Source: GAS188 sp963794475 (GTDB taxonomy: Bacteria; Pseudomonadota; Alphaproteobacteria; Rhizobiales; Beijerinckiaceae). Taken from it: a stretch of 64,000 nt of DNA. Shown here piece by piece: positions 36,557-46,627 of the stretch. The stretch is from positions 620,001 to 684,000 of the forward strand of contig CAWCDW010000003.1 in assembly GCA_963794475.1 (NCBI GenBank), read 5' to 3'. The stretch's first letter is position 1. Every line of letters starts with the position of its first letter. Below the pieces are notes generated by a model, which did no database searches, was not told where the DNA came from, and worked only from the letters and a program-made list of their open reading frames with translations. A program made the position numbers and the translations under genes.

Positions 36557-38158
36557 TTACTCGACAAGCAGCGGGATTGCACCGACGAAGCTCGACGGAA
36601 GAGAGCCGGCGCCAATGCCTCCCGATGAATTCGTGGTGCAATTTTCGTTCAGCGTTCCCGAATTGCTCAGATTAATGGTGTTCGCTATGATCTGGCCGCA
36701 GGCCATATTCACTGCGCCATTCCCGATAAGGCTAAGCGCGCCGTTTGGAATGTAAATGCCGCCGGTGAGGCCGACAGTGGCCCCGTTGTTGACGACGAAT
36801 TGGGAGCCGGTCGGCGATGAGGCGAGCTGACCAGCGGTACTCACCGGCATCGACCTATCGCCCATAATCACAAATCCAGCGGTCGACCCGGTGGTCGGTG
36901 CGGTCAGATTGAGCGTCAGGTCATTGGGGATGTTCATGATCGGATTCGAGGCCGACGGGTATGTTCCATCCGCCGAAGTGAACACCAAAGTGACGCCCGT
37001 CCCATTTATGGTGATCGAGCCTTTGCTGTCCGTCAATCCCTGGCTGTTGTTGGTGCTGGCGAGAGTGATACGCCAGAATTCAAATGGTATGTATCACTTC
37101 CCTTGCTGAAACTTATCCCGCCGCAATAGGTTCCAGGACTAAGAGTAATAGGGTTAGGTGTCGATACGCTGCTAAAGCACAAACCGCCGGTATTGTTTCC
37201 CGAGCACAGGTACCTCGGGTCCCACGGACTAACAAGCGTGGAAAGATTGGAGCAGCTTGACACGGTGGCAGAAGGAATTGTCAAGCCCGAGTTGGGGTCG
37301 GGCGTTGCCCCTATCCCCGTGACCGGGGTGACTGTCTGGGAGCCGTTGCAGGTCGAGCCCGAAACGCTGGTGCAGCTTTCGGCCGTGTTGCCGCCGTTGC
37401 CGGCGATACTGACGCCTCCGACTGCGCTGACACGCCCTCCGAGAATATCGTTGCTTTCGATTAAATTGATCGCGGCCGAGCCCTTCGGACCAAAATAGAT
37501 CGCGTCCGCGGAACCGCCCCCGTTTGCGCTCGAATTGGTGCCGATGCTGCATCCCTGCAGATTGAGGCGGCCGTTGCCGTTGGCCCAGATCGCCTCCGCA
37601 AGGTTCGCGCTTCCGCCCGAAGAATTGCCCAGCGCCAGCATGCAGTACGCGTTCGAACCGCCGCCTGAGCTACTGGTACTGACTAACGCCACCGCCCTTG
37701 CGGTAATTGTCATCGCATTCGGAAGCAAATAACTGGATAGAAGCGGTGAATGCGTCTGTGTCACGATCACTTCGAAAGCGTAATTGTCCGTCGTAAAATT
37801 ACCCGACGCCGGCGGCGTGTTCATCGTCACGGTCGCGCCGTTCGTCCCGGTGACGAAGCCGTAGCTTGCGGCGACCGCCTGCGCCTCGCCGTCAGTTGCG
37901 TCGTCGTTGCCGACGCATTATTGGTCTTTTGGGCGGCGTAATAACTCGCGACGCTCACGGCAGCCGAGTCCGCCGCCGCCTGGACTTGGCGATGTAGGCT
38001 GAGGATGGACGCGCCCTCAGTGCCAAGCGCTGCTACGCCAATCAGCACGGGCGTGAGAAGCGTCAGAGGGACGAGATAGATTCCGACTCGTCGCGGATGA
38101 AATCGCCAATGAAGGCGACGACCTTAGAGATCGTTCTTCGTTGCCCGAAGCTCTCCAT
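36557..38158 (-). CDS. TadG-like pilus assembly protein, three frameshifts
   Basis: The start ATG 38158 gives 'VVAFIGDFIRDES' followed by the hydrophobic segment 'LVPLTLLTPVLIGVAALGTEG' and 'QAAADSAAVSVASYYAA', the TadG/TadE-G N-terminal region. The body is long, Gly/Ser/Asn-rich and repetitive in style ('GNGGNTAESCTSVSG', 'NNGATVGLTGGIYIPNGA'), as expected for a secreted beta-rich structure. Shifts are near 38075, 37895 and 37065. The corrected length is ~530 residues. The first start overlaps the stop of a small ORF. Confidence 0.72.
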
Positions 38159-38304
38159 CACACGGGGCCCCCCTGATCCGACGCGGCGGCGTCTGCGAGC
38201 TCCTGCAGGTCACTGTAGAGATGCAGAAACGAACCACCATCGATGACCAGGCCGACCATCCCATCATCGTCCCGATAAGGACCGTCGTATAAGGGCGACG
38301 CCAC
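38158..38304 (-). CDS. Small hypothetical protein preceding the tadG-like gene
   Basis: 48 codons starting at GTG 38304, six bases after GGAGGA. The product is acidic ('LYDGPYRDDDGMVGLVIDGG', 'LYSDLQELADAAASD'). Its TGA overlaps the tadG-like ATG in TGATG, the arrangement of coupled genes. The strong ribosome site and overlap are my reasons for calling it. No family recognised. Confidence 0.5.
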   Translation of the reverse strand: MASPLYDGPYRDDDGMVGLVIDGGSFLHLYSDLQELADAAASDQGGPV

Positions 38305-38687
38305 CGTCTTCCTCCCGTCGCAGCTTGCGAAGTAAAAGCGAGAAAGGGGCCTTGTTTTTCACGTTTCGGATCCCGATTCACTGCCCCAGTGAGGCCTTCG
38401 GCGGCCGCCGGCACAACACCAAAAAAGGGCGCATGGTGAAGGCCCTCCGCGAGCGGGCACGGCACTGAACTTCATGCAAATTCGGTGCCCGGTCCAGAGA
38501 TTTAAAGAACTAGCCAACAAGTTTTACTGTCGTCACGGCATCCAATTCTCCTCACCAAAAGACCCAGGGGAAATCAAGGGATCAATCATTACTTTGTTAA
38601 TGAACTCCACTACCATCATCCGCGTTTTGCAGGGATACGCAGGTGAAAACTAACCGATAATCAACTAATTCATCCTACCTTTCCCGC
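38305..38687. promoter_or_regulatory. Divergent region between tadG side and cpaA side
   Basis: An A+T-rich stretch at 38500-38680 between the minus-strand small ORF/tadG/tadE group and the plus-strand membrane protein/cpaA pair. Promoters for both directions are expected here. No clear operator seen. Confidence 0.4.
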
Positions 38688-39186
38688 ATGAAAAAGTTGA
38701 GCGTCTCGCAACTCATCGGTCCGGTGGCGCTCTTCTTGGCGGTCGCGGGCGCTGAAACGGCCTCTTACGCCCTGTCGCGGATGCCCTCCTCGGAATGGAT
38801 CTGGTACCTGAACCTCAGATGGTTCGGCATGTTCCAGGAGAGCCATTACGCGTTGCAGGGTCGATTGGGCATGGATTGCGAGCAGCTCCTTCTGATTGCG
38901 CTTCCCCTTCTGCTCGCCGCCTGCCTCGGATATAGGCTGCGGAAATCCCTGTTGCTTGCGATCTCGAGTAACCTCAGTTTCGTCTATATCGGATTCGTCT
39001 TCTACACCTGGGCCCGCGCCAAATCCTTTCCTCAGACCGCATCATTGTCGGGAGAGTTTGCGGCCTCCTCCACACATCTGGTCCAATCCGGACCTCATTC
39101 TCCTGATCGTTTTGGTGAGCCTGTCGCTGTTTTCCTTCCTGGCCTCCCATTTCAGCTATATTCAGAGGGCGCGCGCGGCCTTTTGA
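38688..39186 (+). CDS. Polytopic membrane protein of unknown function upstream of cpaA, one frameshift
   Basis: The start reads 'MKKLSVSQLIGPVALFLAVAG'. Several hydrophobic helices follow ('LLLIALPLLLAACLG', 'FVYIGFVFYTWARA'). Near 39060 the frame shifts and the remaining part reads 'LILLIVLVSLSLFSFLASHF' to a TGA at 39186. The TGA overlaps the cpaA ATG in TGATG. Without correction the first frame runs on into cpaA and looks like a false fusion. No family recognised; its position suggests a tad accessory protein. Confidence 0.55.
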
Positions 39187-39659
39187 TGGGAGTTTCCGCG
39201 ACTCTGTCCTATTGGTTGCTTGTCGTTACGGCCGCGACCTTGTTCTGGGTGGCGCTCACCGATTTGCGTCATTTCAAAATTCGCAACGATCTCATCATCG
39301 TCTTGATCGTTTTGTTTTTTCTTTACGCCGTTTTTCGGGTCACTGGAGAGAAATTTACCTGAACATCGGGCTCTCGCTCCTGCTCCTTTGCATTATGCTT
39401 TATTATTACAATCAAAAGCTGATGGGTGGGGGTGACGTCAAACTTTCGCCGTGGCGTTTTTGTGGACTGGGCCGTGGTGCGCCCTTCCCTTCGCCCTGTT
39501 CTTATTGATTTTCATTGGGCTGCATGCGGGCGCCGCGAAGTTCGGCTGGGTCGAGTTCAAGTGCGCGAGGACAAGCGCAAGCGCATCCCCTTGGCGCCCT
39601 CGATCGCCGGTGCGCTCATCGGAACGATCATGATCGGTTGTCTGAAGCCGATGACGTAG
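39186..39659 (+). CDS. cpaA: Prepilin peptidase CpaA/TadV type, frameshifted
   Basis: Aspartic membrane peptidase that trims Flp prepilins. The first catalytic Asp is in 'VALTDLRHFKIRND' and the second in 'KLMGGGDVKL' (GxGD). Breaks near 39350, 39450 and 39560 divide it into frames, and the last piece ends 'AGALIGTIMIG' at 39659. Joined, it has ~158 residues and four or more helices, the normal size for CpaA. Coupled to the upstream membrane protein gene by TGATG. Confidence 0.75.
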
Positions 39660-39773
39660 AGCCGTTACCGGCGGCTCCCAGGTGCTCTGAGGTGCAGCCT
39701 CTTCTCGCCGAAGTCCCAAATGCGCGCTGGAGGCCTACGGAAGCGGCTTTGCCTCCGCAAAAACCGAGTTTCG

Positions 39774-39953
39774 TCAATTGGCAGGCAAGGCCGTGTTTAA
39801 CGCGGTCCATTCACCGTTGATCCAGGTGCCGACGCCGATGATCGTCGCGATCACCGCAATCAGAAGAATCCCAAGCAACACCGTGTATTCGACGAGAGCT
39901 GCGCCATCTTCGTCGTCCAGCAATCGGCGCACAAGGTTTAACATGCCACGCAT
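39774..39953 (-). CDS. flp: Flp/Fap pilin component, copy 1
   Basis: 59 residues from ATG 39953 (or 56 from ATG 39944). 'DDEDGAALVEYTVLLGILLIAVI' is the Flp prepilin signature: processing at Gly with Glu at +5 and Tyr at +6 of the mature helix. The C-terminus ends 'WINGEWTALNTALPAN'. This is an intact major pilin gene in its own right and is short enough to be overlooked. The second copy lies ~90 bases upstream. Confidence 0.88.
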   Translation of the reverse strand: MRGMLNLVRRLLDDEDGAALVEYTVLLGILLIAVIATIIGVGTWINGEWTALNTALPAN

Positions 39954-40046
39954 CGCCAGCTCCCGAAACGTGGGGTGCTTACCAGCAATCCGCTGGCCGC
40001 CCGATCACCGATTTCCCGGCGGCCGGGCGAGCAGACTTGCTTGTGG

Positions 40047-40225
40047 TCAGTTCGCGGGCAGCGCCGTGTTCAACGCGGTCCACTTGCCATTAATCCACCC
40101 GCCGACGCCGATGATCGTCGCGATCACGGCAACAGAAGGATACCAAGCAGAACCGTGTACTCGACGAGAGCAGCCCCGTCTTCATCATTGCGGAAGGTCT
40201 CGATGAACGCCAATACTTTGCTCAT
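40047..40225 (-). CDS. flp: Flp/Fap pilin component, copy 2, one-base deletion
   Basis: The start reads 'MSKVLAFIETFRNDEDGAALVEYTVLLGILL'. One missing base near 40135 ends the frame at 'LLP'. Adding one base gives the same C-terminus as copy 1 ('WINGKWTALNTALPAN') and a 59-residue pilin. The two copies share the processing site and the tail. Whether this copy is broken in the organism or only in the sequence cannot be told. Confidence 0.75.
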
Positions 40226-40434
40226 GGCTTGCGCCTCCATATTGTCCCTGTTCGATCCCACGCCTGGGAGCCGCCCCCCAGGGGTCACCGGCGCCTTTTG
40301 GCGTTTCACGGCGGGTAAATAACTGGTAAACGCTTTTACTGTCAATTAATCCATTAGGGCAGGAACTTATTACCCTTCAGAGTACATCGAATGTCGAGAA
40401 CGGAAGTTGGACTCAACACTGTTCATTTTCATTT

Positions 40435-41103
40435 TTATGGGTTGGCAATCGATTTGTTGGTCGCCCGCTCGATGGGAGAGTGAACCGGCCGTTCCCTGCA
40501 ACCGGAAAAACCCAGTTCAAAGTAATTGACCTCCAGCGCGATTACTCCAATAGGCTTACCTCCCTCGGGGTCAACCATCGTCTCCGCGCGCCAGCACACG
40601 GCATGCGAGCCGTCCCATGAAAGCTGCAGCCAGCTCACGTCGCGCGCGCCGGCCCCCATCGGGAAGGTGTAGTGGAATTTCGGCTTGTCGAACTGCCAAT
40701 AGTTGAAGGAAGGAAAAGGCTCCGCCGCCATTCGTCCCTTGGCGTCAATCAGGAATGCGTGACTAACGAGTCCATCGCTCTTTGCCACGATCTGCCTCAG
40801 ATGTTGCGACGCCGGCTTCTCCAGGACCCTTCGCTGCAAGGGTCCACCGCCACTAAGCCGCTCCGCATTCCAGGCGTGGTCGATTGAAAGTGCCCATGCC
40901 TCGTTCTTGTCGGCGAGCTCTGCGTTCTGCTCCCGAAGCGCGGTGACCAAAATCGAGTCACTGTGGAGCGCCTCGAAGAGACGGTCGAGGCGGGGTTTGA
41001 AATAAATGATCCCGGCAATGTGGGGAAACGCCAATGTGCCTCCGGCAGCGAGAACGACGGCTGCGACGACCACGATGAGGCCCCGCGTTATCCTCGGTGA
41101 CAT
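40435..41103 (-). CDS. Single-span membrane protein with Cache-like periplasmic domain
   Basis: 222 residues from ATG 41103. One membrane helix ('GLIVVVAAVVLAAGGTLAF'), then a helical stretch and an alpha/beta part ('SHAFLIDAKGRMAAEPFPSFNYWQF', 'PIGVIALEVNYFELGF') resembling PAS/Cache sensor domains. There is no histidine kinase, GGDEF or methyl-accepting output domain. It lies upstream of the pilin genes on the same strand. Possibly a ligand-sensing or surface accessory protein of the pilus locus; function not known. Confidence 0.55.
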   Translation of the reverse strand: MSPRITRGLIVVVAAVVLAAGGTLAFPHIAGIIYFKPRLDRLFEALHSDSILVTALREQNAELADKNEAWALSIDHAWNAERLSGGGPLQRRVLEKPASQHLRQIVAKSDGLVSHAFLIDAKGRMAAEPFPSFNYWQFDKPKFHYTFPMGAGARDVSWLQLSWDGSHAVCWRAETMVDPEGGKPIGVIALEVNYFELGFSGCRERPVHSPIERATNKSIANP

Positions 41104-41459
41104 GCTCGCCACGGCAGAACGATCCCTTCGAACAGGATCGCGGTCAGGAGCTCCGTCAGGTTCGCCGGATCGCGTGCGCCACACCGATCAGCATCCGTCA
41201 TGAAATACCGGATCCGCAAGATGTCCATAATGCCTAAACCATATCCCGAATGCTCTTCGACCGGAGAGGTGTTGTCAAAATAAGTCGAATGAAACAATGT
41301 CAATTTGCTCGGCTGGTAGCGAAAGATGCCGATGTGACCAAGACGATGAGCGCACCTTATATGGCCGACAAAGGGATAGACATCGGGCGCGCCTCGGAAC
41401 TCCTTGGCGCCGACCCGGGAGGCCATTATCGTGCCGATCACCCTCACCCCGAGGAGTGC
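41104..41459. other. Divergent intergenic region
   Basis: Between the Cache-like protein gene and the GT-C-like gene. Frames on either strand lack coding character; an upstream extension of the GT-C-like frame to ~41250 is possible but unsupported. Confidence 0.35.
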
Positions 41460-42933
41460 GTGCTTAGTTCATCGGATCTTGGAAGGATCTCGACTTTCCT
41501 TTCTCTCGCATTGTTCGGCTTTTACCTTCTTATTCTGATTAGTGCCATACGGCGGAGAGGGGCTTTTCAAGGATCCCGACATTTTCTGGCACATAACAGT
41601 GGGGCGCGACATTTGGCAGTCGGGCGCTTTTCCGCATGTCGACCCTTACTCTGCGACGTTTCAGGGCCAGCCGTGGATCGCCAATGAATGGCTCGGGGGC
41701 TTGCTGTTTTATGGCGCCCACGCAAGCGGCGGCTGGAGGGGCGTCATCCTGCTTTCCGCATGCTCCCTGGCGCTGTCCTATGCGCTCTTGTTTTTTCTCC
41801 TCGCTCGCAGGATGCGCCTGACGGTAGCCGCGGGGCTGGCCACCGCGGCCTTCATCTTCTCGATCGATCAGTTCAATCTGAGACCCTATATCTTCGCTTA
41901 TCCGTTGATCGTCATCTGGGTTGCGGGGCTGCTCGATGCGGTCGAGAGCAATAGGCCGCCAAGCTTTTTGCTTTTGCCTGTCCTCATTCTATGGGCCAAT
42001 ATCCACGGGAGCTTTACCTTCGGGCTGTGCATCGCCGCCGCGATGGCGGTCGAAGCCGTTTTCACCGCCCCGCCCCAAGATCGATCTCGCACCGGTGTTC
42101 GCTGGCTGATCTTTTTTATTGCGATTCTCGGCTTCGCCTGCGTGACGCCTTACGGCTACGGCTCGATGCTGCCGACACTGCAGGTTTTCTGGGGTAACGA
42201 GGCGCTCGCCTATATACCCGAATGGCAGCCGCTTTCATCGGACGCCGCCTGGCCGAATATATTGATGGTTCTCGGGCTCCTTTTTTTGGCGATGTTTCAT
42301 GGCGTCAGACTGCCATTTTGGCGGCTGATGATCACAATCGGCTTGACCTACCTGATGTTCGCGCATGTGCGATTTACGGCGCTGTTCGCCATAGTGGTAC
42401 CCCTGTTGTTGTTGACCCCCCTCACCTCCCAATTCCCGTTTCTGCGGCTGCAAACCCAGTTGGAAACGGAACGACATCTCTTTGACCGTTTGGCAGTCAT
42501 CTCGCAGCGGCTTCTTCTACCTCTATGCGGATTGATGCTGGGTGGCGTCGCCGCATTCGCGGCCTTAGGGCCGACCGTCTCCACAAGACCCAACATGACG
42601 CCGGCCGGCGCCGTGAATTACATCAAGAGAGAGCGTCTCCAGGGCAACATCTATAATTTCTATGCGTTCGGCGGGTATTTGATATTTGAAGGCATGAAGA
42701 CCTTTGTGGACGGCCGCAGCGACCAATTATTTGGAAATGGCTTTTTAACTCGACTGGTCAAGACGACAAGGGAGTTGCCAAAGGACTTCATCCCTTTACT
42801 GAACGAATACCATATTTCAATTGCACTTGTCGTGCCCAATTCCGTCGAAGCCCAAGAATTGGAAAGATCAACAGAGTGGCAAAAAGCTTATTTGGATCGC
42901 ATAAGTGTGTTATATACGAAACGGGGCGAATAA
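41460..42933 (+). CDS. Polytopic GT-C-like membrane protein, paralogue 1, one frameshift near its start
   Basis: About 490 residues after joining a short N-terminal frame ('ISTFLSLALFGFYLLILIS', GTG 41460) to the main frame at ~41545. The first loop 'KDPDIFWHITVGRDIWQSG' followed by 'DPYSATFQGQPWIANEWLG' resembles the DxD-containing first loop of GT-C glycosyltransferases. Ten or so membrane helices follow, then a soluble tail ('GGYLIFEGMKTFVDGRSDQLF'). The paralogue at 42989 is convergent. A lipid-linked sugar transferase acting on surface glycoproteins or pilin is possible. Confidence 0.65.
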
Positions 42934-42988
42934 ATCGCGTCGGGCGAGCGTGCTTCGAAGCGTTGAGCGGTGCATCTTGTAACGCGCT

Positions 42989-44551
42989 TTAGGTCCGTAA
43001 CCTGTATAATTCAGCAAGCTTGTCTGCGTATATATTTTCCCATTTGGACGAGGCAGCCAGCTCCTGAGATTCCGTCGAGCCGGGGGCCACCAAGGCGAGG
43101 GTGACACCGTGTTCAGCCAAGAACGGAACAAATTGCCGGGGTCGATGCTCCAACAGGTCGAACAAATGGTCCGTGAACCCTTGCAAAAATAATTGGTCGC
43201 TCCGGCCATCAATGAAGGTTTTGATGTTTCTGAATATCAAATACCCCCCGAAATCATATTCATTGTAGAGTCGTTGTTCGGTTAAATTCATCGCGACCAT
43301 GTAATCGACCGCGGCCGCCGGCGTGATATCAGGCCTAGGCGATATTGGCGGCCCGTATGCACCAAATAAGAAAAGGCCGAGAGCGATGAGTGCGCACAGA
43401 GGATAAAGAACCGCACGCGACGTTCGGCTCATCATCTGAAAAAATTCTGGCTGGCTGGTGAGCTGAGCATTCAAGCCGAGGAACGAAAACTGCCTCGTCA
43501 TAGGATTGGCAAGCAAGATGGGCGTCAGGGTCGCAAAGAGCGAGGCGAAACGTATATGCGCGAACATCAAATAGGTGATCCCGATGACCATCAGTAATCG
43601 CCAAGCGGGAACCCTTAGGCCTGAGAACAAGGCCAAAAACAACAGGGCCAAGAGGAAAAACTCGTTCAGTCCCAAGCTTTGCAAGGTGACGGGCCGCCAC
43701 TCGCCGATATGTGAGAGGGCCTCGTTGCCACCAAACACCTGCAGCGTTACGAGCAGGGACCGATACCCGTAAGGTGTAACGCAGGCGGCGCCAAGTGCCA
43801 CAACCAGAAAGACCGCCCATAGCGATGCGGTTCGGGGGCGCTCTTCGACATTGCTGCAAAAGACCGCCTCCACCCCGAAAGCGATGGCGATGCCCAATCC
43901 GAAGCTGAAGCTACCATGGAGATTGGCCCACAGGATCATGACCGGTAGCAGTAGCCAACTCGGCGCGACCTTCTTGTCGACTGCGTGAACCAGGCCGGCG
44001 ACCCACAGGATGAGAAGCGGGTCCGCCAGAATTTGCGGGCGAGCACTGAAATGTCCGAGCGAAAACGAGTAAGCCAGTGTGGCGATGCCCGCGGCTACAG
44101 TGAGACGCATCTGACGCGAGAGGAATAGGAACAGGAGCGAATATGAGAGGGCGATGGCGAGAGTGCTTAGCAACACCACGCCACGCCATGCGGCAAGGCT
44201 GTAGGCTCCCAGCAACAAGAGTTCGCCTAACCATTGATTGGCGATCCAAGGATGACCCTGGAAGGTGAACGAATAAGCGTCGAGCTGAGGAAACGCTCCG
44301 GTCCGCCAGATGTCTCGCCCCACGGCAATATGCCAATAGATGTCGGGATCCTGGAGGAAATAGTCGCCACTATGCGAACCGAGAAGCGTAACGAGATAGA
44401 ACGCAAAGAGAAAAACGAGGGTGAGCCGGCGAGCGCGGCGAATATCCGAGGGGGCCGGGACCCGCGCGGCGCCAGCGGGCGTCGCGTCTTGAGCGAGCAA
44501 GAGGCCTCCCTCCTCCGAGGCAGCCACGTCTGGACCACGGATCGTGCCCAT
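42989..44551 (-). CDS. Polytopic GT-C-like membrane protein, paralogue 2
   Basis: 520 residues, intact. The same blocks as paralogue 1 appear: 'QDPDIYWHIAVGRDIWRTG', 'DAYSFTFQGHPWIANQWLG', 'LPVMILWANLHGSFSFGL', 'CVTPYGYRSL', and 'FGGYLIFRNIKTFIDGRSDQ'. The acidic DPD/WH loop between helices 1 and 2 is where GT-C enzymes keep catalytic acids. No named family is certain. Convergent with paralogue 1, suggesting an inverted duplication. It lies inside the tad locus, between pilin genes and tadD. Confidence 0.7.
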   Translation of the reverse strand: MGTIRGPDVAASEEGGLLLAQDATPAGAARVPAPSDIRRARRLTLVFLFAFYLVTLLGSHSGDYFLQDPDIYWHIAVGRDIWRTGAFPQLDAYSFTFQGHPWIANQWLGELLLLGAYSLAAWRGVVLLSTLAIALSYSLLFLFLSRQMRLTVAAGIATLAYSFSLGHFSARPQILADPLLILWVAGLVHAVDKKVAPSWLLLPVMILWANLHGSFSFGLGIAIAFGVEAVFCSNVEERPRTASLWAVFLVVALGAACVTPYGYRSLLVTLQVFGGNEALSHIGEWRPVTLQSLGLNEFFLLALLFLALFSGLRVPAWRLLMVIGITYLMFAHIRFASLFATLTPILLANPMTRQFSFLGLNAQLTSQPEFFQMMSRTSRAVLYPLCALIALGLFLFGAYGPPISPRPDITPAAAVDYMVAMNLTEQRLYNEYDFGGYLIFRNIKTFIDGRSDQLFLQGFTDHLFDLLEHRPRQFVPFLAEHGVTLALVAPGSTESQELAASSKWENIYADKLAELYRLRT

Positions 44552-44603
44552 CAGCCAGGAAGTTTCCCTTGATCCCGGAACAATCGTGCCTCCTCGTCAA
44601 TCG

Positions 44604-44936
44604 CGCGTCAGACGGCGGTATATGTCGCTCGCCGGCGAAGTTTTTTCAGATCTCAAATTTGGCCGCGGCGAGCGGCATTCCGGCCCTTTTGAATTTTGCC
44701 GCACTCCTGTCGGTCTCCCTTGGCATGATCAATCTGGTCCCGATCCCCATGCTCGATGGCGGGCACTTGCTTTTCTGCGCCATCGAGGCCGTGCGGGGAA
44801 AACCGCTCGGCCGAAGAGCGCAAGAATTCGGCTTACGAATCGGGGTCGCCTTCGTCACGGGCTTGATGATTTTCGTGACCGTCAACGACATCTGGCGCAT
44901 CCTCGCGCCTCTAACGGCGGGATGCAATCCGAATAG
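44604..44936 (+). pseudogene. C-terminal fragment of an RseP-type site-2 protease
   Basis: The frame encodes 'LLNFAALLSVSLGMINLVPI', 'PMLDGGHLLFCAIEAVRG' and 'RAQEFGLRIGVAFVTGLMIF', the last membrane helices and PxLDGG motif of RseP (inner-membrane protease cutting anti-sigma factors). The HExxH half and PDZ domains are absent, and no normal stop follows. A shifted piece ('MSLAGEVF') just upstream may be the preceding part. It is a remnant lying opposite to the tad genes. Confidence 0.75.
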
Positions 44937-44943
44937 CGACGAT

Positions 44944-45524
44944 TTATCTGTTGGGGCGACGACTGTCCGGAGCGCGCACGACGAACCGCGAGCTCGAATC
45001 CAGCAAGTGAAGATTATTGATGACGGTCGGATTGTCGGGCTCTTTGCGGTAGGCGGCCGCGAACTTGGCGCGAGCCTTCTTCAGCTCCCCGCGGAGCATA
45101 TAGGAATAGCCCTCATTGTTGAGAATCTGAACGGTCTCGCCCTTGAGCTTGATGGCCGAGCGATAGGCGCGATCCGCGAGGTCAAAACGCCCGAGCCGAT
45201 CATAGCTGGCGGCAAGCCCGATCCAGGCAGTCACGTCTTTTGGGGCCCTCTCGACGGAATCTTGGAAATAATGTTCGGCAATTCCGTAATTTCCCCGGTT
45301 GAAATGTTCGATCGCCAGACGAAGAGGTTCGTCGGAGGGATAATATTTGACGCTGTCCGGATCCTGCACGCGTGGGGGTCGTGACCGGGACCGAGGCGTC
45401 GGACAGCCCCGCACCCGCGGAGGCGCGGCGCCGGCTCGCTTGTCTGGCAACCCGCGAGGCAAAAGGTCGAGAGCCCCAATGCCGCGAACGGAAGTGCCGG
45501 AAATCGATTTTTCCGCTTCGCCAA
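44944..45524 (-). CDS. tadD: TadD-like TPR lipoprotein, frameshifted
   Basis: The N-terminal frame reads 'FPALPFAALGLSTFCLAGCQ', a lipoprotein signal with the lipobox LAGC. Near 45400 the frame shifts to 'PSDEPLRLAIEHFNRGNYGIA', 'VERAPKDVTAWIGLAASYDRL' and 'NEGYSYMLRGELKKARAKF', tetratricopeptide repeats. TadD is a periplasmic-side lipoprotein helping assembly of the tad secretin. It follows tadC on the same strand, as in Caulobacter-type loci. Confidence 0.8.
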
Positions 45525-45689
45525 CGTGATCCCCGAGCCTCCAGCATTTCTTTTCTTGACGAGGTCCCCTCACCTCAGCGAATACCGCATCTCACACGCC
45601 CTAATACAACATCCTTAGTTCATGATCCGGCTTATCAGGAAACATTTCCTTAAGCTGTAACTCCTTCACCACAGCAGACTACTTTCGAT

Positions 45690-46624
45690 TTACTTAACGG
45701 CTGAAAGGGCCGCGATCAACTTCACGCCGACCGGCAGCATGACGATCATCAAAATGACCGGAAAAATAAACAAGGCGAGCGGAATAACCAATTTCACGGA
45801 AAGCTTGTTGGCCGTTTCCTCCGCTCGCAAAAGCCGTTTGTCGCGCATTTCGTCGCTGAAGACGCGAAGTGCATCCCCGACATCGCCGCCGAGCTCGATC
45901 GATTGACGCAGCGTGGCCACGAAGGATGCAGCCTCGTCGATCCCGAGCCGGTCGGCGAGCGAATTAAGAGCTTCGAGCGTGCTGCGCCCTGCTCTCACCT
46001 CCGCGCCGTGCATCTCCAGATTCATGCCCAGCGGCCCGGTTCTGCTCGCCGATTTCGTTTCCGACGCGGTTGAGGGCCGCCTCGAGGCTCAAGCCCGCGC
46101 TGACGCAGACGACAAGCAGGTCCAAGAAATCGGGGAAGATTATGTCGGTAACTCTGCGCGAGAAGCCGCTGGCGGCGCGAGATATAACGCATCCGGGCCC
46201 AAGATGCCGAGAAAAGCCGAGAGCGCGACGATCAACATGACGAACATGAATGGCGTGCCGGGCAGCCAGAATCCTGAGCAGCAGGAAAACCGATGATCGG
46301 CAGCACGAGCACCGTGCAGATGCGGGCGAAGATGTAATAGTTGATCGCGTCGTACCGGAAGTAGCCCGCCCGCAGCAGCTCGCGGCGCAGCTTGGTGCGA
46401 AGCACGCTGTCGACGCCAAAGCGATCCTCGGCGAAATGCTCGGCGATCAACGAATGCACGGCGCTGCGGTCCGGGCCTCCGGACCCGTTCGCCGAAGCTG
46501 CCGCCACCGGCAAACGCCGTCGCAAATGGCTGCGGCCGAGATAATATTGCGCCGCGGCGAACACCAAGGTCGCTATCGCCGCGAAGGCGAGAAGCATGAT
46601 CAGGATGAGGTTGAGGTCGGGCAT
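45690..46624 (-). CDS. tadC: TadC, type II secretion F-like inner-membrane protein, several frameshifts
   Basis: The start is 'MPDLNLILIMLLAFAAIATL'. The frame segments 'FARICTVLVLPIIGF', 'PGTPFMFVMLIVALSAFLGIL', 'VTDIIFPDFLDLLVVCVSAGL' and 'MHGAEVRAGRSTLEALNSLADRL' follow in order, then 'LRQSIELGGDVGDALRVFSDEMRD' and a last membrane helix. Shifts are near 46300, 46270, 46160 and 46035. The corrected protein of ~310 residues is a GspF-domain platform protein that works with TadB. It is the most fragmented gene of the locus. Confidence 0.8.
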
Positions 46625-46627
46625 GGT

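Noticed and set aside
38688..39362. A fusion of an unknown membrane protein to the CpaA N-terminus
   Set aside because: The two genes have their own stop and start overlapping in TGATG once a single shift near 39060 is allowed; the fusion is an artefact.
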